In this document: one piece after another, positions 18,246 through 26,833 of the stretch
Numbering within the stretch: the stretch's first letter is position 1
How the letters are laid out: every line of letters starts with the position of its first letter
NCBI GenBank assembly: GCA_963805495.1
Contig: CAWDUQ010000001.1
Coordinates: forward strand, 558,001 to 622,000
Length of the DNA stretch: 64,000 bases
Source of the DNA: DAHUXD01 sp963805495
GTDB lineage: Bacteria; Acidobacteriota; Thermoanaerobaculia; UBA5066; Gp7-AA6
Direction of reading: 5' to 3'
Program-made: the position numbers and the translations under genes
The notes under the pieces: model-generated
Told to the model about the DNA's origin: nothing
What the model saw: only the letters and a program-made list of their open reading frames with translations
The model's database searches: none

Positions 18246-19165
18246 CAGACTTCGGCCTCCGAGGCGGCGGCGGGCGCCTCCAGGCGGCAGGTGTGGCCGT
18301 TCTCCCGGTAGCGCGCCAGGCTCGCGGCCTCCTCGGGCTTGTACATGGCCTGGCGGCGCATCATCCCGTCGAAGTCGACGCGATGGCCGTCGAACTCGGG
18401 ACCGTCCACGCAGACGTACCGGGCGACGCCGCCGACCGTGACCCGGCAGCCTCCGCACATCCCGGTGCCGTCGACCATGATCGTGTTCAGGCTCACGAGG
18501 GTGGGGACCGCGTAGGGTTCCGTCGTCTTCGAGCAGAACTTCATCATCAGGGGCGGGCCGATCGCGATCGCGAGGTCGACGTCTTCTCCGCGAGACCGGC
18601 GGGACTCGATGGCCTCCTTGAGGACGTCGGTGACGAAGCCCTTTCGCCCGTATGAGCCGTCGTCGGTGCACACGAGCAGCTCGTCCGATGCTTCGCCGAG
18701 CCGGTCCTCGAAGACGAGCAGGTCCCGTCGCCGGGCGCCCAGCACCGTCACGACGTGGTGTCCGGCCTCGCGGAAGGCCCGAACGATCGGGAGCATCGGC
18801 GCGGCGCCGATGCCGCCGGCGACGCACGCCACGGTTCCCCGGAAGCCCTCGTCCTTTCCCGGAATGCCGATGTGCGTCGGGTTGCCGAGCGGGCCGGCGA
18901 CGTTCGAGAAGGCGTCGCCCTGCGCGAAGGCCTCGGTCATCTCGATCGTGGTCTTGCCGACGGCCTGGACGACGAGCGTGATCGTGCCGGCGGCCCGGTC
19001 CACGTCGGCGATCGTCAGGGGGATCCGCTCGGAGTTCGCGTGGGGCCGCACCATGACGAACTGGCCCGCGCGGTGGCGCCGGGCCACGCGCGGCGCCTCG
19101 ATCTCGAAGAGGCTGACGTTTTCTCCCAGGGACTTCTTGACCAGGATCCGGAACACGTGTTTCAC
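18245..19165 (-). CDS. nfnA: NfnA-type ferredoxin-NADP reductase subunit
   Basis: 306 residues from a GTG start with GCGAG upstream. It has an FAD-binding barrel (RAGQFVMVRP, ERIPLTIAD), an NAD-binding half (VAGGIGAAPMLPIVRAF) and the Cys cluster DGTGMCGGCRVTVGG...YVCVDGPEFDGHRVD that holds a [2Fe-2S] centre in this family. It pairs with NfnB to balance ferredoxin, NADH and NADPH by electron bifurcation or confurcation. The nearby 2-oxoacid:ferredoxin oxidoreductase is a natural source of the reduced ferredoxin. Confidence 0.9.
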   Translation of the reverse strand: MKHVFRILVKKSLGENVSLFEIEAPRVARRHRAGQFVMVRPHANSERIPLTIADVDRAAGTITLVVQAVGKTTIEMTEAFAQGDAFSNVAGPLGNPTHIGIPGKDEGFRGTVACVAGGIGAAPMLPIVRAFREAGHHVVTVLGARRRDLLVFEDRLGEASDELLVCTDDGSYGRKGFVTDVLKEAIESRRSRGEDVDLAIAIGPPLMMKFCSKTTEPYAVPTLVSLNTIMVDGTGMCGGCRVTVGGVARYVCVDGPEFDGHRVDFDGMMRRQAMYKPEEAASLARYRENGHTCRLEAPAAASEAEV

Positions 19166-19204
19166 CTCGCATCCCGATGGTCAATTCGCGGGCGCGCGGG
19201 GGGG

Positions 19205-19221
19205 AGATGCATTTGCATCAG
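19205..19221 (+). promoter_or_regulatory. Copy C of recurrent 17-bp palindrome (best symmetric)
   Basis: AGATGCATTTGCATCAG contains the perfect inverted repeat GATGCA-TT-TGCATC. It lies between the divergent nfnA start (19165) and the gene at 19296 and could act on either. Confidence 0.55.
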
Positions 19222-19295
19222 TTTCGGGTGGCCCGGGGCGCCGGCGGGCGTATTCTCCGGTCAGGCTCCTCGGGCGATTTGAAGGGAGAAAGAAA

Positions 19296-19889
19296 ATGCA
19301 CGAAGCTCGCCGTTTCCGGGTGGTCCCGGCTTTCGCCGTCGCTCTGGGCTTCCTGTTGCCCGCGGGAGTCCCGGCGCAGGAACGTCCCAACCCCGAAGCC
19401 CTGATTGCGGCCCAGCGCGAAGCCATGGCCCGCCTGTCCTTCATGGACGGGGTGTGGCGCGGCGCGGCCTGGATCGTTCGGCCCTCCGGCGAGAAGCACT
19501 CGAGCACGCAGACGGAGCGGATCGGCCCGTTTCTCGACGGGTCGGTGAAGGTCATCGAAGGCCGCGGATACGACGCCGACGGCAAGGTCACGTTCAACGC
19601 CTTCGGAACGATTTCTTTCAGCCCCGCGACGAAGGCTTACACGCTGCACTCGTACGCGATGGGCAACGTCGGCGATTTTCCGCTCGACCCCACGGCCGAT
19701 GGATACACGTGGGAGATCCCCGCGGGTCCGACGACGATTCGGTACACCGCCGTCATCAAGGACGGCACCTGGAACGAAACGGGCGACCGCATCGTGCCCG
19801 GGAAGGACCCCGTTCGTTTCTTCGAGATGAACCTGAAGCGCGTCGGCAACACGGACTGGCCGGCCGCCGGTGCGGTCAGCCCGCGGTGA
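19296..19889 (+). CDS. Exported DUF1579-like protein
   Basis: 197 residues. The start at 19296 follows GAAGGGAGAAAGAAA, a good ribosome-binding site. The signal peptide FAVALGFLLPAGVPAQ ends near residue 28. The mature part resembles DUF1579-type proteins (LSFMDGVWRGAAWIV, RIGPFLDGSVKVIEGRGYDADGKV, FGTISFSPATKAYTLHSYA), a lipocalin-like beta barrel of unknown function. It sits alone on the plus strand between the nfn and 2-oxoacid oxidoreductase operons. Confidence 0.8.
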   Translation: MHEARRFRVVPAFAVALGFLLPAGVPAQERPNPEALIAAQREAMARLSFMDGVWRGAAWIVRPSGEKHSSTQTERIGPFLDGSVKVIEGRGYDADGKVTFNAFGTISFSPATKAYTLHSYAMGNVGDFPLDPTADGYTWEIPAGPTTIRYTAVIKDGTWNETGDRIVPGKDPVRFFEMNLKRVGNTDWPAAGAVSPR

Positions 19890-19893
19890 GAAC

Positions 19894-19918
19894 GCGGCGG
19901 AGCGAAACGCCGCCTTTC
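19894..19918 (+). terminator. Terminator hairpin between convergent genes
   Basis: GCGGCG pairs with CGCCGC around a GAGCGAAA loop, followed by CTTTCT. The U tract is short. It lies between the convergent ends of 19889 and 19918. Confidence 0.45.
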
Positions 19919-20796
19919 TAGAATGCCGGCGCGAACGACGCCAGGATCTCGGCGGTGCTCGTGACCTCGCCGACGTCGCGGGCCTTCTTCCGCACGTCGT
20001 CCATCCGTTCGACGAGCGACGGCTGCCGCACGTCGTAAAGAACGCCGGTCGTGATGACGTCGGGTTCGCGCGTGTAGCGAAGGGCGGCGGAGCGGTCGGT
20101 CGGGTCGTGGTCCGCCGGAAGGAAAGCGAGCTTCGCCTTGAGGATCTTGAACTGGTCGTCGCCGCGCCACGTGACGCACGGGGACATCACGTTCAGGAAC
20201 GCGAATCCGCGGTGCTCCATCGCGCGGGTCATGAGATCCACCAGCATCCTGGGGTCGCCCGAGAACCCGCGGCCGACCCACGTCGCGCCGAAGGAGATCG
20301 CGAGCTCGCAGGGGTCCACGGACGGCTCCGGGTTGCCCCAGTACGTCGACTTGGTCTTGTCTCCCGCCGGCGTGGTCGGCGCCGCCTGGCCTTTCGTCAG
20401 CCCGTAGATCTCGTTGTCCATCATGAAGTACGCGATGTCGAGGTTTCGCCGCGCCGCGTGCAGGAAGTGATTGCCGCCGATCGCGATGCCGTCGCCGTCG
20501 CCGCCGACCGCGATCACGTTCAGCTCCGGCCGCGCGAGCTTGACCCCGCTCGCAAGCGTCAGCGCCCGTCCGTGGACTCCGTTGAAGCCGAAGGTCTCGA
20601 CGTAGCCCGGCAGGCGCGACGAGCAGCCGATCCCGGAGATCACCACGGTGTTCCACGGCTCGAGCTGGAGCTTCGCCATGGCGCGGTGGAGCGACGCCAG
20701 GGCGCCGAAGTCCCCGCAGCCGGCGCACCAGACGGGCTTCAGGTCGGATTTGTAGTCGGACGGCTGGAAGGTCGGGAGTTCGGCGACCGTGCTCAT
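19918..20796 (-). CDS. 2-oxoacid:ferredoxin oxidoreductase, beta (TPP-binding) subunit
   Basis: 292 residues. The N-terminal WCAGCGDFGAL and the TPP site (GIGCSSRLPGY, GDGDGIAIGGNHFLHAARRN, MDNEIYGLTKGQ) are family hallmarks. It has the size of KorB. It works with the alpha subunit encoded just upstream (ATGA overlap) to decarboxylate a 2-oxoacid, probably 2-oxoglutarate, to its CoA thioester while reducing ferredoxin. Substrate assignment from sequence alone is uncertain. Confidence 0.92.
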   Translation of the reverse strand: MSTVAELPTFQPSDYKSDLKPVWCAGCGDFGALASLHRAMAKLQLEPWNTVVISGIGCSSRLPGYVETFGFNGVHGRALTLASGVKLARPELNVIAVGGDGDGIAIGGNHFLHAARRNLDIAYFMMDNEIYGLTKGQAAPTTPAGDKTKSTYWGNPEPSVDPCELAISFGATWVGRGFSGDPRMLVDLMTRAMEHRGFAFLNVMSPCVTWRGDDQFKILKAKLAFLPADHDPTDRSAALRYTREPDVITTGVLYDVRQPSLVERMDDVRKKARDVGEVTSTAEILASFAPAF

Positions 20797-22571
20797 ACGG
20801 CCACCGCTTCCCGCGCCGGCAGGGCCCGTGCCCTCTCCACTCCGGCGGCGACCTCGGCCGCCGTCAGGTCCTTTCCTCCGGACCTCTTGAGCACGTGGGT
20901 GCGCCCGGCGGGCAGGTCGAGGAACGTCCGCAGGTACTTGTAGAACTGCGCCGTGTACGAGAGCTCGACGATCAGAAGGTCCCCGACGCTCGAGAGGAAC
21001 TCCTCGAAATCCCGCTTGGGGAAGGGGTACAGCATTCGGGGGACGAACGCCGCGACGTTTTCCCCGCGCGCGTTCGCCGCGCGGACGGCCTCCTCGACCG
21101 GTCCGCTGGAAGATCCCCAGCAGAGGACGCCGACGTCCGCCCGCGCGGATCCGAACCGGCGGAAGGAGTGGTAACGGTCCCGAATCGGCCACATCTTCCT
21201 GTAGCGCTTGGCGTTCATGGTCTCGTGCGTGAGGAAGAGGGAGTTCGGCCTCCCTTCCGCGTCGTGCTCGAGGCCGTTGGTCTGGTACATCCCCTTCTTC
21301 ATGCCGGGGACGCTCATGGGCGAGACCCCGTTGGGCGTGTCGCGATAGCGCTCGTACTCCTCGAGCTCTTCCGCGTTCGGCTTGAGCCGATCACGCACCT
21401 CGTGGACGAGCGCACCGGAGGAGATCGTCTCCTTGCGCTGCGCCACGGCCTGGTCGGACAGAACGAGGACCGGGATCTGGAACTCTTCGGAGATGTTGAA
21501 GGCCTCGACCGTCGCGTGAAAGCAGTCCTCCACGTCGGCGCAGGCGAGGACGGCCCGGGGCGCGTCGCCGTGGGTCCCGAAGAGCGACTGGAGGAGGTCG
21601 GACTGCTCGCTCTTGGTCGGGTTCCCGGTCGAGGGTCCGCCTCGCTGGACGTCGATGATGACGACCGGCACCTCGGCCATCGATGCGAGACCCAGCATCT
21701 CCGTCATGAGCGAGAGGCCGGGGCCCGACGTCGCGGTCATGGACTTCACGCCGGCGAAGGACGCCCCGATCACGGCGCCGATCGCCGCGAGCTCGTCCTC
21801 GGTCTGGAGGAGCGAGCCTCCCGCGCGAGGCATCCACTCGGCGAGGAAGTGCAGAATCTCGGACGATGGCGTGATGGGGTAGCCGGCGAAGAACCGGCAG
21901 CCCGCATGCAGGGCGCCGATGGCGGCGGCCTCGTTTCCGGACATCAGGAGCAGAGGCGCCGAGGGTGTGTAGTCGAGGCGCCGTGAGGCCAGGACCTCTC
22001 CCGCCGAGGCCGCGAACTCCCGGCCGGCGTCGAATGCGCGGGCGGTCGAGGCGAGCACCGCTTCCTTTTTGCGGCCAAACCGCCGTGCCAGAGCGCGTTT
22101 CAGGGTCTCGGGCGAAAGTCCGAGAATTTCCCCGAGGATGCCGAGCGTCACCACGTTGATCGATCCGGGCGTGCCCGAAGACGCTCGGGATATCTCGGCC
22201 AGCGGGACCGGGACCCAGATCGGGTTTCCGCCGCCGGCGAGCCCGATGTCCTCCGTGGAGGGATGCTCCTCCGTCGCTTCGTACAGGACGAGGGCGTCGG
22301 GAGCGACGGAAATCTCGCCGCGGAACCGGGCGAAGTCCGCCCAGCGGAACACGACCAGGACGTCGACGGCGTCCCCCGGCGCGGAAATCTTTTCTGCGGA
22401 AATCCGCACGGAGCAGGAAGACTCGCCACCCCGGATCTGGGGGCCGTAGGCCTCGGTCTTCATCACGTGAAGGCCTTCCTTCGCCGCGGCCTGGGCGAGG
22501 AGATCCCCGATCGTCATCACGCCGTCGCCCCCCGAGCCCACGACCGCAATCGTCACGTCCCTGGTCGTCAT
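20793..22571 (-). CDS. 2-oxoacid:ferredoxin oxidoreductase, fused gamma-alpha subunit
   Basis: 592 residues. Residues 1 to about 190 are the gamma (catalytic CoA) domain (AVVGSGGDGVMTIGDLLAQA, AYGPQIRGGESSCSVRIS). Residues from about 205 are the alpha domain (MSGNEAAAIGALHAGCRFFAG, YPITPSSEILHFL, TATSGPGLSLMTEMLGLAS). This fused order is the usual one for KorA-type subunits. ATG 22571 was chosen because the gamma domain starts there; GGAGGGA lies 11 nt further up. Its stop overlaps the beta-subunit ATG. Confidence 0.93.
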   Translation of the reverse strand: MTTRDVTIAVVGSGGDGVMTIGDLLAQAAAKEGLHVMKTEAYGPQIRGGESSCSVRISAEKISAPGDAVDVLVVFRWADFARFRGEISVAPDALVLYEATEEHPSTEDIGLAGGGNPIWVPVPLAEISRASSGTPGSINVVTLGILGEILGLSPETLKRALARRFGRKKEAVLASTARAFDAGREFAASAGEVLASRRLDYTPSAPLLLMSGNEAAAIGALHAGCRFFAGYPITPSSEILHFLAEWMPRAGGSLLQTEDELAAIGAVIGASFAGVKSMTATSGPGLSLMTEMLGLASMAEVPVVIIDVQRGGPSTGNPTKSEQSDLLQSLFGTHGDAPRAVLACADVEDCFHATVEAFNISEEFQIPVLVLSDQAVAQRKETISSGALVHEVRDRLKPNAEELEEYERYRDTPNGVSPMSVPGMKKGMYQTNGLEHDAEGRPNSLFLTHETMNAKRYRKMWPIRDRYHSFRRFGSARADVGVLCWGSSSGPVEEAVRAANARGENVAAFVPRMLYPFPKRDFEEFLSSVGDLLIVELSYTAQFYKYLRTFLDLPAGRTHVLKRSGGKDLTAAEVAAGVERARALPAREAVAV

Positions 22572-22629
22572 CGTGTTGGAAATCCCTCCATCCGGGTTCG
22601 AGTGTCCCGGTAGGGGGAGGGCCGTCGCA

Positions 22630-22646
22630 TGGTGCGAATGCATCAG
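22630..22646 (+). promoter_or_regulatory. Copy D of recurrent 17-bp palindrome
   Basis: TGGTGCGAATGCATCAG, in the 172-nt space between the divergent oxidoreductase (22571) and phosphatase (22744) genes. Confidence 0.45.
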
Positions 22647-22728
22647 TCCTCGAGGGCGAGGCGCCCTCGCCCTCGTCCGGTCCGGCCGGGCTGCCGGAAG
22701 TCCGGGCCGGCGATTCCGGCGATACCGA

Positions 22729-22734
22729 TAGAAT
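22729..22734 (+). promoter_or_regulatory. -10 box TAGAAT, 9 nt before ATG 22744
   Basis: The spacing leaves almost no 5' leader, and no Shine-Dalgarno sequence precedes the ATG. A leaderless transcript is likely. Confidence 0.5.
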
Positions 22735-22743
22735 CCCGCCCCA

Positions 22744-24021
22744 ATGGGTTCCCCCCTGGTGCCGCGCGTCCGACTTCGGCGGAGGCTCCGGATTCCTCTC
22801 GCCGTCGGACTCGTGTTCGGCCTGGCCGCGGCTGCGTCGGCGGCGCCGCGGATCGTCGCGGTCGGCGACGTGCACGGCGATCTGGAGGGGTTCAGAAAAA
22901 TCCTCGTCGACGCCGGGATCGTCGACGCGTCGGGCGCGTGGACGGGCGGCGACACGGTGCTGGTGCAGGTCGGAGACCTGATCGACCGCGGTCCCAGCAT
23001 GCGGGGCACGCTCGACTTCGTGATGGCCCTCGAGCCGGCGGCGGCGAAGGCGGGCGGCCGCGTTGTCGCGCTGCTCGGCAACCACGAGATCCTCAACATG
23101 AGCGGCGATCTGCGGTACGTCACGCCGGGCAACTACGGCGAGTTCGCGGACGCGGGATCGGAGAAGCGCCGCGACGACGCGTGGATCCAGGTCCGCGACC
23201 TGAGACTGCGGCGCGCGCGGGAGCTCGGCCAACCGGAGCCGCCCACGGGCCCCGAAGCGCGGAAGACCTGGCTCGACGCGCACCCGCCGGGCTACCTCGA
23301 GCACCAGGAGGCGTTCGGCCCGGCCGGCGTGTACGGCCGCTGGCTGCGTGCCCGGCCGGCGATCTTCGTCTCGCAGGGGACGGCCTTCGTCCACGGAGGG
23401 CTTTCGCCGGCCCTCGCGGGAGTGTCACTGGAGGAGCTCGACCGGCGGGTGCGCGAAGACCTGGCGACCCTCGATTCCGACCGGGCCCTCTTCGTTTCCG
23501 AGGGGCTGATCCTTCCGTTCTTCGACATCCAGGAGACGTTCCGCGCCCTGCGCGAGGAGCTCGGCACGCTCTCGACGTCCGCGAAGGACGCGGAGCGGCG
23601 ACGGACATACGAGCACTTCCTCGACTGGGGCAGCTGGACCATGAACTCTTCCGACGGGCCTCTCTGGTTCCGGGGCTACGGGCGGTGGAGCGACGCCGAA
23701 GGCGACGCCGAGATGCCCCGGCTGCTGTCCTCGGCGGGCGTCGAGCGTTTCGTCGTCGGCCACACGGTCCAGGAGGACGGACGCATCCGCGTCCGTTTCG
23801 GCGGCGCCGCCTTCCTGATCGACAGCGGCATGCTCACCTCCTACGTCCCCCACGGCCGGGGCTCGGCGCTCGAGCTCCTCGACGGCGTCGCGAGCGCGAT
23901 CTATTCCGGTCAGCCCCGGCAGGTGATCTGGCCGCCGGCCCGAAAGGCGGCGGCCCTGGCCTTCGGACACGCGGCCGGCGCCGCGTCCGGCATGGGCCGG
24001 GCCCCCGGGACGGCGCGGTGA
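22744..24021 (+). CDS. Exported PPP-family (Shewanella-like) metallophosphatase
   Basis: 425 residues. An arginine-rich N-terminus and hydrophobic stretch (LAVGLVFGLAAAASA) form a signal peptide. The catalytic signature follows in order: GDVHGD, GDLIDRG, GNHE and a late GH in VVGHTV. This matches calcineurin-like PPP phosphatases of the bacterial Shewanella-like group, which act on phosphoproteins or small phosphoesters and would here be periplasmic. The stop overlaps the GTG start of the translocase-like gene (GTGA), so the two are translationally coupled. Confidence 0.88.
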   Translation: MGSPLVPRVRLRRRLRIPLAVGLVFGLAAAASAAPRIVAVGDVHGDLEGFRKILVDAGIVDASGAWTGGDTVLVQVGDLIDRGPSMRGTLDFVMALEPAAAKAGGRVVALLGNHEILNMSGDLRYVTPGNYGEFADAGSEKRRDDAWIQVRDLRLRRARELGQPEPPTGPEARKTWLDAHPPGYLEHQEAFGPAGVYGRWLRARPAIFVSQGTAFVHGGLSPALAGVSLEELDRRVREDLATLDSDRALFVSEGLILPFFDIQETFRALREELGTLSTSAKDAERRRTYEHFLDWGSWTMNSSDGPLWFRGYGRWSDAEGDAEMPRLLSSAGVERFVVGHTVQEDGRIRVRFGGAAFLIDSGMLTSYVPHGRGSALELLDGVASAIYSGQPRQVIWPPARKAAALAFGHAAGAASGMGRAPGTAR

Positions 24022-26816
24022 GGTCGAATCCCCTCGCCCGACTCTTCAATCTCCAGCCCGGCGACGGACGTCGCGGCACCCTGCTCTTTCTCTATCTCCT
24101 CCTGATCATCACCTGTTACCAGCTCGGAAAGACCGCGCGCGACGCGCTGTTCCTGAGCGTCTTCAAGGCCTCGAAACTGCCATACGCCGACATGGCGATC
24201 GCCCTGTCGGTCGGCGTCGTGATCGCGGCCTACGTCACGATCGGCCGCCGCGTCACGCTTCGCAACCTCCTCGTCGGCTGTCTGCTTCTCTTCGCGGCGC
24301 TGCAGGTGGGATTCTGGTATCTCGTGAAATTCCGGCCGGAGCTGACCTGGCAGTACCCCGTTTTCTACATCTGGGTGGGCATTCTCGGCGTCATCGCTCC
24401 CACCCAGGTCTGGACCCTCGCCAACTACCTGCTCACGACACGCGAGGCCAAGCGGATCTTCGGCCTGGTCGGCGCGGGCGGCATCAGCGGGTGGATCGTC
24501 TCCGGCCTCCTCGCCGAGAAGCTCGCGAAGACCAGGGGCCTCGGCACCGAGAGCCTTCCCCTCGTGATGGCGATCGCTCTTCTCGGCTGCGCCGTGATCG
24601 TGGTGATCCTCTGGCGCGAGAAGGGAGGCGCGCATCTGGTGGAGGGAACGCCCCGTGCCGAGACGCCCGCGAAGAGCCTGCGGGAGAGCATGTCCGTGGT
24701 GTTCTCGTCGCCGTACCTGATCTCGATCGCCGCTCTCATCACGCTCTCCTCGATCGCGACCTGCTTCGCCGGCTGGCAGTTCAAGGCGATCGCCAAGGCC
24801 GCGTATCCCGACAAGAACGCCCTGACCGCGTTCTTCGGGCAGTTCAATTTCTGGGCCGGTCTCGCGTGCCTTGCCCTCCAGCTCATGCTGACGTCGCGGT
24901 TCCTTCGCCGCTTCGGGCTGGGGCCGGCGCTCCTGATGGTGCCCCTCGGGCTCTTCGCGAGCGAGATCGGCGTCTGGGTCTTCGGTACGCTCGCCGCGGC
25001 GATATTCCTGAAAGGCGGCGATTCGGTCGTGCGCTACTCGCTCGACAAGTCGTCCGTGGAGCTGCTCTACCTGCCGATCTCCCCGGAGATCAAGCTCCAG
25101 GCGAAATCCGCGATCGACACTTTCATCTGGCGTCTCGGCGACGGCCTCGCCGGGTTCACGCTCGCGATCTTCACCGATCAGCTCAACTGGTCGGCCCGAA
25201 GGGTGTCGCTCGTCAATTTCGTATTCATCGGAGGCTGGATCACGGCGGCCGTCATGGCGCGCCGGCGGTACGCGGGCACCCTCCTCGACAGTCTCCGCCA
25301 GCGGCGCCTCGACGCCGAGAGGCAGCTGGCCCCGGTTCTCGACCGGTCGACGGCCGACATCCTGGCGACACAGCTCGCCTCACCCGATCCGAAGCAGGTG
25401 CTCTACGCGCTCGATATCTTCGGCGCTTCGCAGCATCCCCAGGCCCACCCGAGCGTGCGCGACCTGCTCGAGCACGAGTCGCCCGCCGTGCGCCGGCGGG
25501 CGCTGGAGCTTCTCGACGCGGCCGGCGATCTCTGGGTCCTGCCGCGCGTCGAGGAGATGCTGAAAGATCCGGACGGCGACGTGCGGTCGGCCGCCCTGCT
25601 CTTTCTGGATCACCACGCGCCCGCCGACCCGCTGACGCGTGTCCAGAAGCTCGAGGATTTCGAGGACGTGTCGGTCGCCTCCGGGATCGTCACGTTCCTC
25701 GCGCGCTCGGGTGACGGCGAGCGTCTCCCCGAAGCGCGCATCGTGATGGACCGGATGATCGCCGAGCGCGGGGAAGCCGGCAAGCGCGCCCGGCTCGAGG
25801 CGGCGGGCCTGCTCGGAATCGTCGGCGACGGCTTCGACGACCAGCTCGACGCACTCCTCGTCGACGAGGATCTCGAGGTCATGCGGACCGCGGTGCGCGC
25901 GGCCGGAAAGCTCGGCAAGCGGCGGGTGGCGCCGAAGCTGATCGAGCTCCTGAGCGACGCGCGCGTGCGTGAGGAAGCGACGGACGCGCTGGTGGCCATG
26001 GGCGACCGGGTCCTGGGCGCCCTGCGCGACCAGTTGACTGACGGAAATGCGCCGCTGTCCGGCCGACTCGAGATTCCCGCGGTCCTCGCCCGCATCGGAG
26101 GCAGTGGCGCGGCGGGCGCTCTCGAAGAGAACCTGCTCGAGAGTCAGCCGGAGCTGCGTTTCCGCACGATCTGCGCCCTGAACGACCTCCGCAAGCAACA
26201 GCCGGCGACCGCGATCGATCCGGTCCGCCTTCGCGCGGCGCTCGGCTTCGAGATGATGCTCCACTGCCGCACCAACCAGATCCTCTCGGTCGCCGGCCGG
26301 GTCCGGGACTCCGGGCCGGCGGCCGCCCCGACGGAGGTCCTGCGGCGGCTGGAGGCGAGCCAGGACCAGGAGATCGAGCGCATTTTTCGGATCCTGGGCC
26401 TTCTGTATCCGGAGACCGACTTTCACAACGCCCACTACGGGCTCCGGTCGAACGACGTTACGGCGCGCGACCATGCGGTCGAGTTCCTCGATCTCGCGCT
26501 CGACCGCGACATGCGCAAGACGCTCGTTCCGCTGCTCGATCCGGCCGCGTCCCTCGACGAGCGCGTCCTCCCGATCCTGACGCGGACCGGCCTCGAGGCT
26601 CCGACGGCCGCGGAGCTCGTCGCCGCGCTGGTCGAGAGCGACGACCCGTGGCTCAAGGCCTGCGGCATCTCCTCCGTTGGCTCCCTCGGTCTGACCGACC
26701 TCGCCGGGCAGGTCGAGGCCTGCCTCGACGCCGAGGACGAGATGCTGCGCGAGGCAGCCCGCGCCGCGAAGAAGCGGCTCGCGGAGACGGCAAAGGAGCG
26801 GCGGGCGGCCGGCTGA
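24018..26816 (+). CDS. ATP/ADP-translocase-like (Npt/MFS) membrane protein with C-terminal HEAT repeats
   Basis: 932 residues from the GTG overlapping the previous stop. Residues to about 430 form around 11-12 membrane helices with nucleotide-transporter-like features (CYQLGKTARDALFLSVFKASKLPYAD, AKRIFGLVGAGGISGWI), shared with Npt1/Npt2-type carriers. About 500 residues of cytoplasmic alpha-helical HEAT repeats follow (for example ESPAVRRRALELLDAAGDLW and DPDGDVRSAALLFLDHHAPA). Classic carriers of obligate intracellular parasites lack such repeats; free-living homologues with them have no settled function. Coupling to an exported phosphatase is suggestive but unexplained. Confidence 0.85.
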   Translation: MRSNPLARLFNLQPGDGRRGTLLFLYLLLIITCYQLGKTARDALFLSVFKASKLPYADMAIALSVGVVIAAYVTIGRRVTLRNLLVGCLLLFAALQVGFWYLVKFRPELTWQYPVFYIWVGILGVIAPTQVWTLANYLLTTREAKRIFGLVGAGGISGWIVSGLLAEKLAKTRGLGTESLPLVMAIALLGCAVIVVILWREKGGAHLVEGTPRAETPAKSLRESMSVVFSSPYLISIAALITLSSIATCFAGWQFKAIAKAAYPDKNALTAFFGQFNFWAGLACLALQLMLTSRFLRRFGLGPALLMVPLGLFASEIGVWVFGTLAAAIFLKGGDSVVRYSLDKSSVELLYLPISPEIKLQAKSAIDTFIWRLGDGLAGFTLAIFTDQLNWSARRVSLVNFVFIGGWITAAVMARRRYAGTLLDSLRQRRLDAERQLAPVLDRSTADILATQLASPDPKQVLYALDIFGASQHPQAHPSVRDLLEHESPAVRRRALELLDAAGDLWVLPRVEEMLKDPDGDVRSAALLFLDHHAPADPLTRVQKLEDFEDVSVASGIVTFLARSGDGERLPEARIVMDRMIAERGEAGKRARLEAAGLLGIVGDGFDDQLDALLVDEDLEVMRTAVRAAGKLGKRRVAPKLIELLSDARVREEATDALVAMGDRVLGALRDQLTDGNAPLSGRLEIPAVLARIGGSGAAGALEENLLESQPELRFRTICALNDLRKQQPATAIDPVRLRAALGFEMMLHCRTNQILSVAGRVRDSGPAAAPTEVLRRLEASQDQEIERIFRILGLLYPETDFHNAHYGLRSNDVTARDHAVEFLDLALDRDMRKTLVPLLDPAASLDERVLPILTRTGLEAPTAAELVAALVESDDPWLKACGISSVGSLGLTDLAGQVEACLDAEDEMLREAARAAKKRLAETAKERRAAG

Positions 26817-26833
26817 CCGGGTCCGTCGCCGGC

